From NCBI RefSeq assembly GCF_013184525.1, contig NZ_JAAOIZ010000001.1, positions 682,001-746,000 of the forward strand: a stretch of 64,000 nucleotides of DNA, given 5' to 3'. The notes under the pieces are model-generated. The model did no database searches, was not told where the DNA came from, and saw only the letters and a program-made list of their open reading frames with translations. Shown here one piece after another: positions 26,479 to 34,949 of this stretch. The position numbers and the translations under genes are program-made. The stretch is from Chryseobacterium sp. LAM-KRS1. GTDB taxonomy: Bacteria > Bacteroidota > Bacteroidia > Flavobacteriales > Weeksellaceae. Positions within the stretch are counted from its first letter, which is position 1. Every line of letters begins with the position of its first letter.

Positions 26479-28812
26479 TTAAAATTTGAAATTGTAAGTA
26501 ATATTAGGTACCCAACGGAATAATGAAGTTTGCATAGCACGTGTAGTTCCCGGATTATTTGGATTGTCTTCAAAAGTAATAGTATAGGCGTTTTCTCGAC
26601 CATATATATTATAAATACCAAATGACCAAGATCCGTGGAAGCGTTTAGTGGAATTAGGCTCATAAGTAGCACTTAGGTCCATCCTGTGGTAAGCAGGCAT
26701 TCTATCCGCATTCCTGCTGCTGTACTGGAAAACGGTTTGTCCGTTCAGCTCATATTTTCCGGTAGGAAAAGTTACTGCATTTCCGGTGCTGTAAACAAAT
26801 AATCCGGAAAAGGACCATTTGGGGTTTAGCTGATAGGTGGCCACAATGGATAAGTCGTGGGTTTTATCCATTCTTGCATTGTACCATTCGTTATCATTGA
26901 TCCCATTGATTTTTCTCTCTGTTTTAGACAATGTATATGAGATCCAGCCTGTTAATTTCCCGCTTTTCTTTTTTGCAATCAATTCCAGACCATAAGCCCT
27001 TCCTTTTCCGAATAATAACTCACTTTCTACATCTGCTGCAGTATCAAAGGTAATTTGCGCACCGTTTTTAAAGTCGATCTGATTTTTCATTGATTTGTAA
27101 TACACCTCAGCATTAATCTCGTAATTGTTGTTATTGAAATTTCTGCTGTAGCCTACACTTACCTGATCTGCAATTTCGGGCTTTACCGTATAGCTGCTTC
27201 CGATCCACCGATCTGTAGGGTTTCCGCTGCTGCTATTGCTCAAAAGATGCAAATTCTGGGTGTTTCTGGAGTATCCTCCTTTTACACTGCTCACTTCATT
27301 GATCCTGTAATTGGCTGTAATACGCGGTTCCGGATTTACATATGTTTTCCCGAATTTTCCTTTTTCAAGATATCTGCTGTCCGTAAGAACACCGTTATCA
27401 TAACTATTAAATGTATCTCCACCTAAAACACTGAATGTAGAGAGCCGCACACCATAATTAATGGTCAGCTTTTCGGTTGCTTTGAAATCATCGTTGATAT
27501 AAATGGCATTCTCCCACGAATACCGTGGATTTCTTGGAAAGCTGCTGACACTTGTTCCTGAGGCACTGCTCGGTGTCAGGGTATGGTAAATGGACTGTAG
27601 GCCAAAACGAACCGAATGTTTGTTTCCGGCAAACCATGTGAAATCCTGTTTAAGGTTCCAATCCTGGATCTCTGAGTTCAGTCCGAATTTATTATCATTA
27701 CTTTCCAGGCTTACTTTATAATTATAGTCGCTGTAGATGAGGGAAGTGTTGGAGAATAATTTACTGCTGATGATGCTGTTCCATCGCAAAGTAGCGGTTG
27801 TATTTCCCCAATCTGTCGCAAAGGTCTTCCCGATTCCCAAAACGTCTCTTCCAAAATATCCGGATAAATACAGTCGGTTATTATCATTGATCTGATAATT
27901 AGCCTTTAAGTTCAGATCATAGAAATACAGCTTACTGTCCTTAAAATCTTCACTTCCTTTTAGAAATAAATCCGCATACGTTCTTCTTCCGGAAACTATA
28001 AACGATGATTTTTCTTTTTGAATAGGACCTTCCACACTTAATCTGCTGCTGATCAAACCGATTCCTCCATTGATATTATAATCTTTATTATTTCCATCCT
28101 TCATTTTCACGTCCATGACAGAAGAAAGGCGACCACCGTATTGTGCGGGGCTGTTTCCTTTGATGATACTGGCATCCTTTAAGGCATCACTGTTAAATGT
28201 GCTGAAAAAGCCCAACAGGTGAGAAGCATTATAAACAGGAGCTTCATCCAGTAAAATTAAGTTTTGATCGGTAGCTCCACCTCTAACACTGAATCCACTG
28301 CTTCCCTCACCATTACTTTTGATCCCCGGCAACAACTGAATGGTTTTCATAACATCCTTTTCACCGAATAAAACCGGAAGCTTCTCGATATTTTTAATAC
28401 TTAAAGTCTCGGTACCCATTTGGGCAGTAGAAAGGTTTTTATCTTTTTTTACTCCGGAGATGATCACTTCATCAATCTTTGCTGTTCTCTCTTCTTCCTC
28501 CTGGTTCAGCGGAAGGTCCAGCTTGATATTCTTATCGACCGTGATGCTCTGTTCAAAATCCCTGTATCCCGGATATGAAATGACCATGGTGTAATTTCCT
28601 TCCGGTAGCGATAAAGAGTAGAAGCCATATTCATTGGCAACCACATTTATCGAAGGATCTTCAGCTACTTTTACGGTAACCCCAATCAACAATTCTCCGT
28701 TTTTTTTATCCTTGATCGTTCCGCTAACCGTGTATTTTTGTTGGGCTAAAACGACCGTACTGAAACAGAGTGCAGCTGAGGCAGCCGCAATTTTAAAAAA
28801 AGATGTTTGCAT
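26479..28812 (-). CDS. TonB-dependent receptor with carboxypeptidase-like N-terminal domain
   Basis: The 777-residue protein has a signal peptide (to about 23, VVLAQ), a CarboxypepD-reg-like domain (about 26-105; VSGTIKDKKNGELLIGVTVKV), and a plug (about 120-230; PVLFGEKDVMKTIQLLPGI, FSVRGGATDQNLILLDEAPVYNASHL). A barrel follows, ending in the aromatic strand VPNITYNFKF. It is the usual partner of DUF4249 lipoproteins. The ligand cannot be told from sequence. No regulator adjoins it. Confidence 0.95.
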   Translation of the reverse strand: MQTSFFKIAAASAALCFSTVVLAQQKYTVSGTIKDKKNGELLIGVTVKVAEDPSINVVANEYGFYSLSLPEGNYTMVISYPGYRDFEQSITVDKNIKLDLPLNQEEEERTAKIDEVIISGVKKDKNLSTAQMGTETLSIKNIEKLPVLFGEKDVMKTIQLLPGIKSNGEGSSGFSVRGGATDQNLILLDEAPVYNASHLLGFFSTFNSDALKDASIIKGNSPAQYGGRLSSVMDVKMKDGNNKDYNINGGIGLISSRLSVEGPIQKEKSSFIVSGRRTYADLFLKGSEDFKDSKLYFYDLNLKANYQINDNNRLYLSGYFGRDVLGIGKTFATDWGNTTATLRWNSIISSKLFSNTSLIYSDYNYKVSLESNDNKFGLNSEIQDWNLKQDFTWFAGNKHSVRFGLQSIYHTLTPSSASGTSVSSFPRNPRYSWENAIYINDDFKATEKLTINYGVRLSTFSVLGGDTFNSYDNGVLTDSRYLEKGKFGKTYVNPEPRITANYRINEVSSVKGGYSRNTQNLHLLSNSSSGNPTDRWIGSSYTVKPEIADQVSVGYSRNFNNNNYEINAEVYYKSMKNQIDFKNGAQITFDTAADVESELLFGKGRAYGLELIAKKKSGKLTGWISYTLSKTERKINGINDNEWYNARMDKTHDLSIVATYQLNPKWSFSGLFVYSTGNAVTFPTGKYELNGQTVFQYSSRNADRMPAYHRMDLSATYEPNSTKRFHGSWSFGIYNIYGRENAYTITFEDNPNNPGTTRAMQTSLFRWVPNITYNFKF

Positions 28813-29245
28813 TCGGTTTATTATTTAAGTAGTAGATTTTTTAAATATAGTAGTAGGGTTTAATGGTTGATTGTTACAAGGGTGGAAAAGGAAGTTTAAT
28901 TTAACTCAGGAAGAGGTTTTGAGGAATAGGTAAGTCACAGTTTTATAGTTTTTAGTGAATATTTTTAACTTAGAAATACGTCCTTTGAAAATATGCATCG
29001 CGAAAATAGGTATTTTGATTTGTAAAATACATTTATCACTGTTAATTTTCAAACAATTGTGAGTTTTGCATCATGGTCTTAGGTTTACGGATCGGCCAGT
29101 TACCGGATTTGATTCATCTTGTTATAGGATTAATAGTTTATTATTCATGAAAATAACTGAGAAATGATAAAAATATTGGATAGCAGATTAAAAAAATTAA
29201 TAATTTTAAAAACTTTTCAAATTATTAAACACTAAAACAATAAAC
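28813..29245. other. Divergent intergenic region without a gene
   Basis: About 430 AT-rich bases separate the TonB receptor and the VOC gene. They must contain both promoters, but only a weak -7-like TATATTTA on the minus strand near the receptor start was seen. No strong hairpin was found. Confidence 0.5.
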
Positions 29246-29620
29246 ATGAAAAAAGTAACAGGCATCGGAGGTATCTTTTTTAAATGTAAAGACCCTAAAC
29301 AAATGCAGGAATGGTATAAAACCCATCTGGGCCTTGACACCAATGACTATGGGGCAACATTTGAATGGCGGGAAGCAGATGACACTGCAAAAGAAGGTGC
29401 TACTCAATGGAGTCCGTTTTCTGAAACGACAAAGTATTTTGAGCCTTCTTCGAAAGAATTTATGATCAACTACAGGGTTGCAGATCTTGAAGCTCTGGTG
29501 GAAGAACTGAAAAAAGAAGGGGTAACTATTGTTGATGATATCGCAACCTATGATTATGGGAAATTTATCCATATCATGGATGTGGAAGGAAATAAAATTG
29601 AGTTATGGGAACCTTTGTAG
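29246..29620 (+). CDS. VOC family protein
   Basis: The 124-residue protein carries GGIFFKCKDPKQMQEWYKTHLGL at the N-terminus and IHIMDVEGNKIELWEPL at the C-terminus. The latter retains the Glu metal-ligand position (IELWEP) of glyoxalase-type VOC proteins. The central WSPFSETTKYFEPSSKEFM loop is typical of a common family of small, uncharacterised glyoxalase-like proteins. It is monocistronic. Confidence 0.88.
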   Translation: MKKVTGIGGIFFKCKDPKQMQEWYKTHLGLDTNDYGATFEWREADDTAKEGATQWSPFSETTKYFEPSSKEFMINYRVADLEALVEELKKEGVTIVDDIATYDYGKFIHIMDVEGNKIELWEPL

Positions 29621-29760
29621 TTTTAAGGTGAAGGATTAGTCTGAGATTGTATAAAAAAACAAGCGAAGCCAACTCAAAGAGTCTGAATTACAGATATATC
29701 TCAAATAGAATTGTATTTATTCTTTTATTTTCTTAAGTTATAACCGCTCAACAAACTAAA

Positions 29761-30378
29761 ATGGAGAATTATTTAAATTTACCTCTAAGTAATAAATATT
29801 ATCAGTATTTTTATTCTATAAATGATGGAGAAATTATTGAAAGAAATAATGTAACAGGAGAAGTAATTGCAAAATTAACAAATTATAATTCATTCAGAGA
29901 TTACTACCAAAACTTAAACAAACGTATAGTATTGCCGGGTACATTAGATGAGTTATTTAGTTCTACAAAGTTTTTGCTTGCAAAAAATTATATTAAGGAT
30001 AAATCAAGAATAATAAATATAAATGAAAATATTAATTATTATTTAAAAATAATTGATTCCGATATAGAAACGAAAAGACTAAAAGATATAATTTATATTT
30101 TTCAATTATTTAATGGCTTAAATGACGAAATTTCATATCAAGGATCTGATAAATTTGAAATTCCCATAATCATTTTAGTAGGCGAATATTTTAAAGCATT
30201 AAATGTTAATGCTAAATGGATTTTCAAGGAAGAGATAAATATACTCGGAGAAAAATTTTTTTATCCAGAATTATTAGATAGCAACGAAGAATATAACTTA
30301 TATGATGAAGTAAGAAAAGTACTCTACAATGAGAAAGATGATAAAATTTTTAATTTTAGATATTTATTGTCTCGATGA
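29761..30378 (+). CDS. Hypothetical protein, AT-rich orphan
   Basis: The 205-residue protein is soluble, with no signal peptide or membrane segment, and rich in Asn, Ile, Tyr and Lys. No known domain was recognised. The mixed alpha/beta look, small size and orphan context would suit an immunity-type or defence-linked protein, but nothing in the sequence proves this. Base composition is markedly more AT-rich than in the flanking VOC and YciI genes, and decayed mobile-element DNA follows directly, so the gene was probably acquired. Confidence 0.6.
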   Translation: MENYLNLPLSNKYYQYFYSINDGEIIERNNVTGEVIAKLTNYNSFRDYYQNLNKRIVLPGTLDELFSSTKFLLAKNYIKDKSRIININENINYYLKIIDSDIETKRLKDIIYIFQLFNGLNDEISYQGSDKFEIPIIILVGEYFKALNVNAKWIFKEEINILGEKFFYPELLDSNEEYNLYDEVRKVLYNEKDDKIFNFRYLLSR

Positions 30379-30407
30379 TGATTAGGTAAATAAATATCCC
30401 CTCGCTG

Positions 30408-30428
30408 GCGCGAGCATCTTGCTCGTGC
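30408..30428. repeat. REP-like hairpin with TCT loop
   Basis: cgagca-TCT-tgctcg at 30411-30425, extended by three pairs (one G-U) to 30408-30428. It sits between the orphan gene and a decayed RAYT copy. REP-type palindromes are the known targets of RAYT proteins. Confidence 0.55.
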
Positions 30429-30479
30429 TCAGAATGAAACCAACTACAAAAAGCTTATAACTTTAAGCAGATAATAAAA

Positions 30480-30517
30480 AAGCAAAGCTAACTTTTATAG
30501 TTGGCTTTGTTTTTTTA
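30480..30517 (+). terminator. Hairpin terminator upstream of the RAYT remnant
   Basis: The arms gcaaagctaact and agttggctttgt pair (one G-U) and are followed by a T-run. It probably ends the transcript of the orphan gene at 29761. Confidence 0.65.
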
Positions 30518-30540
30518 CCCAATTCTCTTAATTTTAGAAT

Positions 30541-30703
30541 ATGAGTAGAAAATATAAATTTCATGAAAAAGAAGGAGCTTATTTTATAAGTTTTGCTACG
30601 GTATTCTGGATTGATGTTTTTACGAGAATAGAATATTTTGATATTTGAACAGAAGCTTAATTATATCCATCAAAATCCCGTTGAACACAATAATGTATTA
30701 TGA
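30541..30703 (+). pseudogene. Remnant of a REP-associated tyrosine transposase (RAYT)
   Basis: From ATG 30541 the frame reads MSRKYKFHEKEGAYFISFAT and on through VFWIDVFTRIEYFDI to a stop at 30646, which is the typical N-terminus of flavobacterial RAYT (Y1 transposase) proteins. In the next frame, from 30647, EQKLNYIHQNPVEHNNVL matches the typical C-terminal motif (LdYIHQNPV). The catalytic middle (about 110 residues expected, with HuH and Tyr motifs) is missing. The copy has thus suffered an internal deletion and frame shift and cannot be active. Confidence 0.85.
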
Positions 30704-30942
30704 GAAAGTCTGGTTTTAGTGTATTTATTATTAATATTGTTGTTTTATCATTACTAGCTTACTTTGTAGGTCTTACAGACAGTGCTTTCCAAAAAAAATA
30801 TTCTTCTTTAAATGGAATATCTTATATAATAAGCTCAATAAAATATTTTATTTTTTGGGTATTACCCTACTGGTGGATTATAATAATAGTAGGATCTTTA
30901 ATATTGACTCTTTTATATTGGTTATTAAAAAAAATATTTTAA
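30700..30942 (+). CDS. Small two-helix membrane protein, unknown function
   Basis: The 80-residue protein has a hydrophobic helix at about 7-24 and a second at about 50-76 separated by a polar loop (TDSAFQKKYSSLNG), ending in LLKKIF. No family was recognised. Its start overlaps the last bases of the RAYT remnant. It may be a real small membrane protein or a chance frame in AT-rich DNA. The consistent membrane topology argues mildly for a real gene. Confidence 0.45.
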   Translation: MRKSGFSVFIINIVVLSLLAYFVGLTDSAFQKKYSSLNGISYIISSIKYFIFWVLPYWWIIIIVGSLILTLLYWLLKKIF

Positions 30943-30952
30943 GTTTCCCCAC

Positions 30953-30977
30953 TGCTGCACGAATCTTTCGTGTAGTA
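30953..30977. repeat. Second REP-like hairpin with TCT loop
   Basis: cacgaa-TCT-ttcgtg at 30958-30972, extended outward by pairs including G-U. It has the same TCT loop and size as the element at 30408, and it precedes the second RAYT fragment. Confidence 0.5.
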
Positions 30978-31090
30978 AGAAGCCAATATTACTATCAGTA
31001 CGAAAAATCATTGTTGACTGCGGGATAGCTCTCAAGTTCGTGTCCAGACATTTTTGTTTATAATAATATGTTTTTTTATTACTTTTAAAA

Positions 31091-31150
31091 TATCAGCAGA
31101 AAGTATAAGTTTCATGAAAAAGATGAGCTAATTTTAAAAGTTATGCTATG
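31091..31150 (+). pseudogene. Second, shorter RAYT N-terminal remnant
   Basis: The stretch agcagaaagtataagtttca and the following 36 bases align to the first 60 bases of the remnant at 30541 with about 80 percent identity and a one-base deletion. The start codon is gone. It would encode SRKYKFHEK before shifting frame. Confidence 0.75.
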
Positions 31151-31179
31151 ATTCACTCATTCCATTTAAATATAAAACA

Positions 31180-31524
31180 ATGAAAAAATTTATCGTATTA
31201 TTTAGAGAGCCTGATGGAAGGACCATACAACATTCTGATGATGATATTAAAGCTCATCAGGAAAATTGGAAGAATTGGTTTTCGACTTGGGGACAAAAGG
31301 GAAAACTGGAAGGTGGGAGCGGCTTAACATTAGAAGGGAGAATGATAAAAGATAATGGAAATACAGTCACCAATGAAATCTATAAGAATCATCATGAAAT
31401 CGTTGGAGGGTATTTGTTGTTGAAGTGTACTGATTTTGACGAAGCGGTAGAAATAATGAAAACCTGCCCAATTTATGAATTTGATGGCTATGCTGAAATA
31501 AGGGAACTGCAAAATCACGATTAA
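31180..31524 (+). CDS. YciI/DGPF-family protein
   Basis: The 114-residue protein carries the YCII-related ferredoxin-like fold: MKKFIVLFREPDG at the N-terminus, then GGYLLLKCTDFDEAVEIMKTCP and YEFDGYAEIREL near the end, the core of DGPF-domain proteins. Some YciI relatives are dehalogenase-like or regulator-associated, but no function is assured. The gene stands alone after the mobile-element debris. Confidence 0.85.
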   Translation: MKKFIVLFREPDGRTIQHSDDDIKAHQENWKNWFSTWGQKGKLEGGSGLTLEGRMIKDNGNTVTNEIYKNHHEIVGGYLLLKCTDFDEAVEIMKTCPIYEFDGYAEIRELQNHD

Positions 31525-31699
31525 AACGCCTTTGAGGTATGAGTAGTATGGATTGATCATCATCGACTTTGTTATGTCCATATTATTTCATTGTTGTAAT
31601 CTTATACCTTTTTTCTATAGAAAGTATGGAAAAAACCAAATACGGTATGCACAAGTCTTATAGACATTATCTGTATTTTTAGTTTCCAAAATAATAAGC

Positions 31700-32173
31700 A
31701 TGCAAAAAATTCCAATTCTGGACTATCTTAAAAAAGTAGTAAATGGTGAAGATGTGAAAGAATACGAAACGTATCAGATCTATCCGACCGCCATATCCAA
31801 AACTTTAGGTTTTCAGATTAAAGAAATATCAATGGGGGAAGCAAAAGTAGCTATCGATGCTGATACCGAGTTTCATGGAAACCAGCAGGGAACTGTACAT
31901 GGTGGACTGCTTTGTGAGTTAGCCGATGCTGCGATTGGGACTGCTCATTCTACTTTAATGAATGAAGGAGAAAGCTTTACGAGTATAGAATTGAAAATTA
32001 ATTTCTTCAGGCCTACCTGGAAGGACAGGCTGGTTGCTTACGCAAGACCCATACAATCCGGCAAAACGATCACGGTTTATCATTGTGAGATCACCAACAC
32101 GGAAGGTAAAATGGTCGCAGCTGTTACCAGTACGGTAATGACATTGAGAGGAGATAAAGCGAAAGGAAGATAG
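31700..32173 (+). CDS. PaaI-family hotdog-fold thioesterase
   Basis: The 157-residue protein carries the hotdog signature FHGNQQGTVHGGLLCELADAAIGTA (about 55-79), where HGG and the following Asp are the active-site features of PaaI-type acyl-CoA thioesterases. SIELKINFFRPTWKDRLVAYARPI is the second strand-helix block. It probably hydrolyses an acyl- or phenylacetyl-type CoA thioester in the cytoplasm. The substrate is unknown. Confidence 0.9.
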   Translation: MQKIPILDYLKKVVNGEDVKEYETYQIYPTAISKTLGFQIKEISMGEAKVAIDADTEFHGNQQGTVHGGLLCELADAAIGTAHSTLMNEGESFTSIELKINFFRPTWKDRLVAYARPIQSGKTITVYHCEITNTEGKMVAAVTSTVMTLRGDKAKGR

Positions 32174-32279
32174 AAACTCTATTACAATTTTCCTGCAGTC
32201 GGTATAGAAATACGGGAATAGCTTGGGTAAAATTATAGTTCCGTTATCTTTTAGCTGCATTTAATTTCCGATCAATTCT

Positions 32280-32287
32280 TATATTTG
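32280..32287 (+). promoter_or_regulatory. TAnnTTTG motif directly before the aminopeptidase ATG
   Basis: TATATTTG matches the -7 consensus but ends 4 nt before the ATG at 32292. If used, the transcript would be leaderless or start inside the gene. No -33 partner was seen, so it may be a chance match. Confidence 0.25.
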
Positions 32288-32291
32288 ATCT

Positions 32292-34856
32292 ATGAAAAAA
32301 GGATTATTGACGTTATTTATTGTTGCATTTGCTAGTTATTTTCAGGCACAAATGAAATCGCCGCCAAGAGTAGAACAAGGAGTCTCTTACGAATTGGCAC
32401 AGTTCAGAAAAAATACATTAAGCGGCATCAGATATGAGCTTAGTTTAAACATTCCGGAAAGCAAATCCGAAAGGATAAAGGCAACTGAAATTCTGCAATT
32501 TACCTATAAAAAACAGGATGAAGTTCCGTTACAAATAGACTTTAAGGAAGAAGCCGAATCTTTAATTTCTGTATCTGTAAACGGTAAGGCCGTAAAACCG
32601 GTTCTGGAAAATGAACATATAATAATTGAATCCAGATTTCTTCAACCTGGAGCGAACGAGATTCATTTTACGTTTCTCGCAGGTGATGCAGCGTTGAACA
32701 GACGTGATGGTTATCTGTATACTCTTTTTGTTCCAGACCGGGCGAGGACTATGTTTCCCTGTTTTGATCAGCCCAATCTGAAAGCCAATTACACGTTGTC
32801 CCTTACGATTCCTGAAAAATGGAATGCTTTAGCCAATGGAAAACTGAAAGAAACAAGTATCCGGAAAGGAACAAAAACATTGAATTTTGTAGCTTCAGAC
32901 CTGCTTCCAACCTATTTATTTTCTTTTGCTGCCGGAGATTTTAAAGATTTTACAGCAAAAATCGGAAAGGAAGATTCTAAAATCCTATACCGTGAAACGG
33001 ATTCTGTGAAAATTAAGAACAGTATGGACTCTGTATTCACACTCTACCGAAATTCCCTGGCTTACTATGAGAAATGGACTGACATTCCACATCCATTCCA
33101 AAAACATGGAATGGTTGCGGTACCCGATTTTCAGTTTGGAGGTATGGAACATCCCGGGGCTATACTATTTCAAAACTCAACCTTGTTTTTAGATAAAAAT
33201 GCCACCCAAAATCAGTTAAACAGCCGTTCCAATCTTATTGCCCATGAAGTAGCCCATTTATGGTTTGGAGATATGGTGACAATGGATTGGTTCAATGATG
33301 TCTGGATGAAAGAGGTATTTGCCAATTTTATGGCAGACAAAAGTACCGGAGCTGCATCAGATAAAAGTGTGTATGATCTCAAGTTTTTAACGACACATTT
33401 TCCGGCTGCTTATTCAGTAGACAGGACTCTGGGAGCGAATCCGATCCGTCAGACTCTGGATAATCTGAAAAATGCAGGAATGATGTACGGTCCTATTATT
33501 TATAACAAAGCACCCATTATGATGAGACAGCTGGAGCTGTTAACAGGAGAGGAGAATTTCAGGAAAGGAATTGATGAATACCTTAAGAAATATGCATACA
33601 GCAATGCAACCTGGCCGGATCTTATCAGGATTCTGGACCAATATACAGATGAGGATTTACAAAGCTGGAATAAAGTTTGGGTGAATGATCCCGGAAGACC
33701 GGTTTTTGATAATGAAGTACAATATAAAGGGAATATGATTGATCAATTTACGATCTTACAACATCCCGAGCATGGAAAAGAGCATAAATCCTGGCCACAG
33801 GAATTCCAGATTGCTTTATTTTATCCGGACAGGGTTGAAAAAACAGAAGTTAAAATTTCAGGAAGACAGCAGGAAATTACAGCATTAAAAGGAAAAATGA
33901 AACCTCTTTTCATTCTTCAGAACTCTTCCGGTATTGGATACGGCATATTCGGTATAGACAAAGGGATGCTGTCCAACTTTTCTCTGGTTAAAGATCCTGT
34001 CAACAGAGCGAGCGCCTATATTTCATTATATGAAAATATGCTGGGAGGAACGGGTATTAGTCCACAGGATTTGTTGTATTTTTTTACAGCACAACTTCAA
34101 AATGAAACTTCTGAGCTGAATCTACGTCTTATCATGGGATATATTTCGGGTATTTACTGGGAATTTTTACCGGAATCTCAGCGGATAAAAGAATCGGAAA
34201 ATTTAGAAAATACCTTATGGAAAGCGTTACAGGTGCAAACCACAAAAAATAATAAAAAAATTCTTTTTGACGGATACCAGGGAATCTTTCAATCTAAAAA
34301 AGCGTATGATAATTTGTATACCATCTGGAAATCACAAACTGCACCGGAAGGTGTGTCTTTGAATGATGAAGATTATACAGGACTTGCGCTTTCCTTATCA
34401 TTAAGGAATAACAACAATAATGATCTCCTGCAGGAACAGTTAGCTCGTATTAAAAATCCGGACCGGATCAACCGTTTTAAGATCATCATGAAAGCGGCAT
34501 CTTCAGATCAGAAAACCCGTGATGATTTTTTCAAAAGCTTATCCGAAAAGCAGAACAGAACCAATGAATCTGCCGTGGGGGCTGCCGTAGGATATTTACA
34601 TCACCCATTGAGACAGCAGACTTCTATCAGCTATCTTCCAAAAACTTTAGAATTGTTACAGGAAATACAAAAAACCGGAGACATATTTTTTCCTGATAAC
34701 TGGCTTCGTTCTGCATTCGGAAATTATCAGGATCCAAAGGCACTTGAAATTGTCAATCAGTTCCTTTTGAACAATCCGGATTATAATAAAATCCTGAAGA
34801 ATAAGATTTTGCAGGCCTCTGATAATCTGAGAAGGGCCCAAAAACTTGTAAAATAA
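32292..34856 (+). CDS. M1-family metallo-aminopeptidase, secreted
   Basis: The 854-residue protein has a signal peptide (to about 20, YFQAQ). The zinc motif HEVAH (318-322) with Glu341 follows the HExxH-x18-E rule, and the upstream exopeptidase motif reads GGMEH (283-287, in place of GAMEN). A Tyr in MMYGPIIYNKAP probably stabilises the transition state. The C-terminal half (about 560-854) is helical, like the ERAP-type domain of long M1 enzymes. It trims N-terminal residues from peptides in the periplasm. The next gene is a proline symporter, a reasonable partner for using released amino acids. Confidence 0.94.
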   Translation: MKKGLLTLFIVAFASYFQAQMKSPPRVEQGVSYELAQFRKNTLSGIRYELSLNIPESKSERIKATEILQFTYKKQDEVPLQIDFKEEAESLISVSVNGKAVKPVLENEHIIIESRFLQPGANEIHFTFLAGDAALNRRDGYLYTLFVPDRARTMFPCFDQPNLKANYTLSLTIPEKWNALANGKLKETSIRKGTKTLNFVASDLLPTYLFSFAAGDFKDFTAKIGKEDSKILYRETDSVKIKNSMDSVFTLYRNSLAYYEKWTDIPHPFQKHGMVAVPDFQFGGMEHPGAILFQNSTLFLDKNATQNQLNSRSNLIAHEVAHLWFGDMVTMDWFNDVWMKEVFANFMADKSTGAASDKSVYDLKFLTTHFPAAYSVDRTLGANPIRQTLDNLKNAGMMYGPIIYNKAPIMMRQLELLTGEENFRKGIDEYLKKYAYSNATWPDLIRILDQYTDEDLQSWNKVWVNDPGRPVFDNEVQYKGNMIDQFTILQHPEHGKEHKSWPQEFQIALFYPDRVEKTEVKISGRQQEITALKGKMKPLFILQNSSGIGYGIFGIDKGMLSNFSLVKDPVNRASAYISLYENMLGGTGISPQDLLYFFTAQLQNETSELNLRLIMGYISGIYWEFLPESQRIKESENLENTLWKALQVQTTKNNKKILFDGYQGIFQSKKAYDNLYTIWKSQTAPEGVSLNDEDYTGLALSLSLRNNNNNDLLQEQLARIKNPDRINRFKIIMKAASSDQKTRDDFFKSLSEKQNRTNESAVGAAVGYLHHPLRQQTSISYLPKTLELLQEIQKTGDIFFPDNWLRSAFGNYQDPKALEIVNQFLLNNPDYNKILKNKILQASDNLRRAQKLVK

Positions 34857-34949
34857 ACACTTTTCCTGCTTGTTCAGGAGGATTTGTATGAACAGGTATA
34901 CATCTGTTTTTCAGAAAATGGTTATATTCGGTGTCGTAAAAAAAATGAT

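Noticed and set aside
34884..34949. Upstream start for the symporter
   Set aside because: The extra 22 residues are polar and unlike the family; ATG 34950 opens at the conserved first helix.
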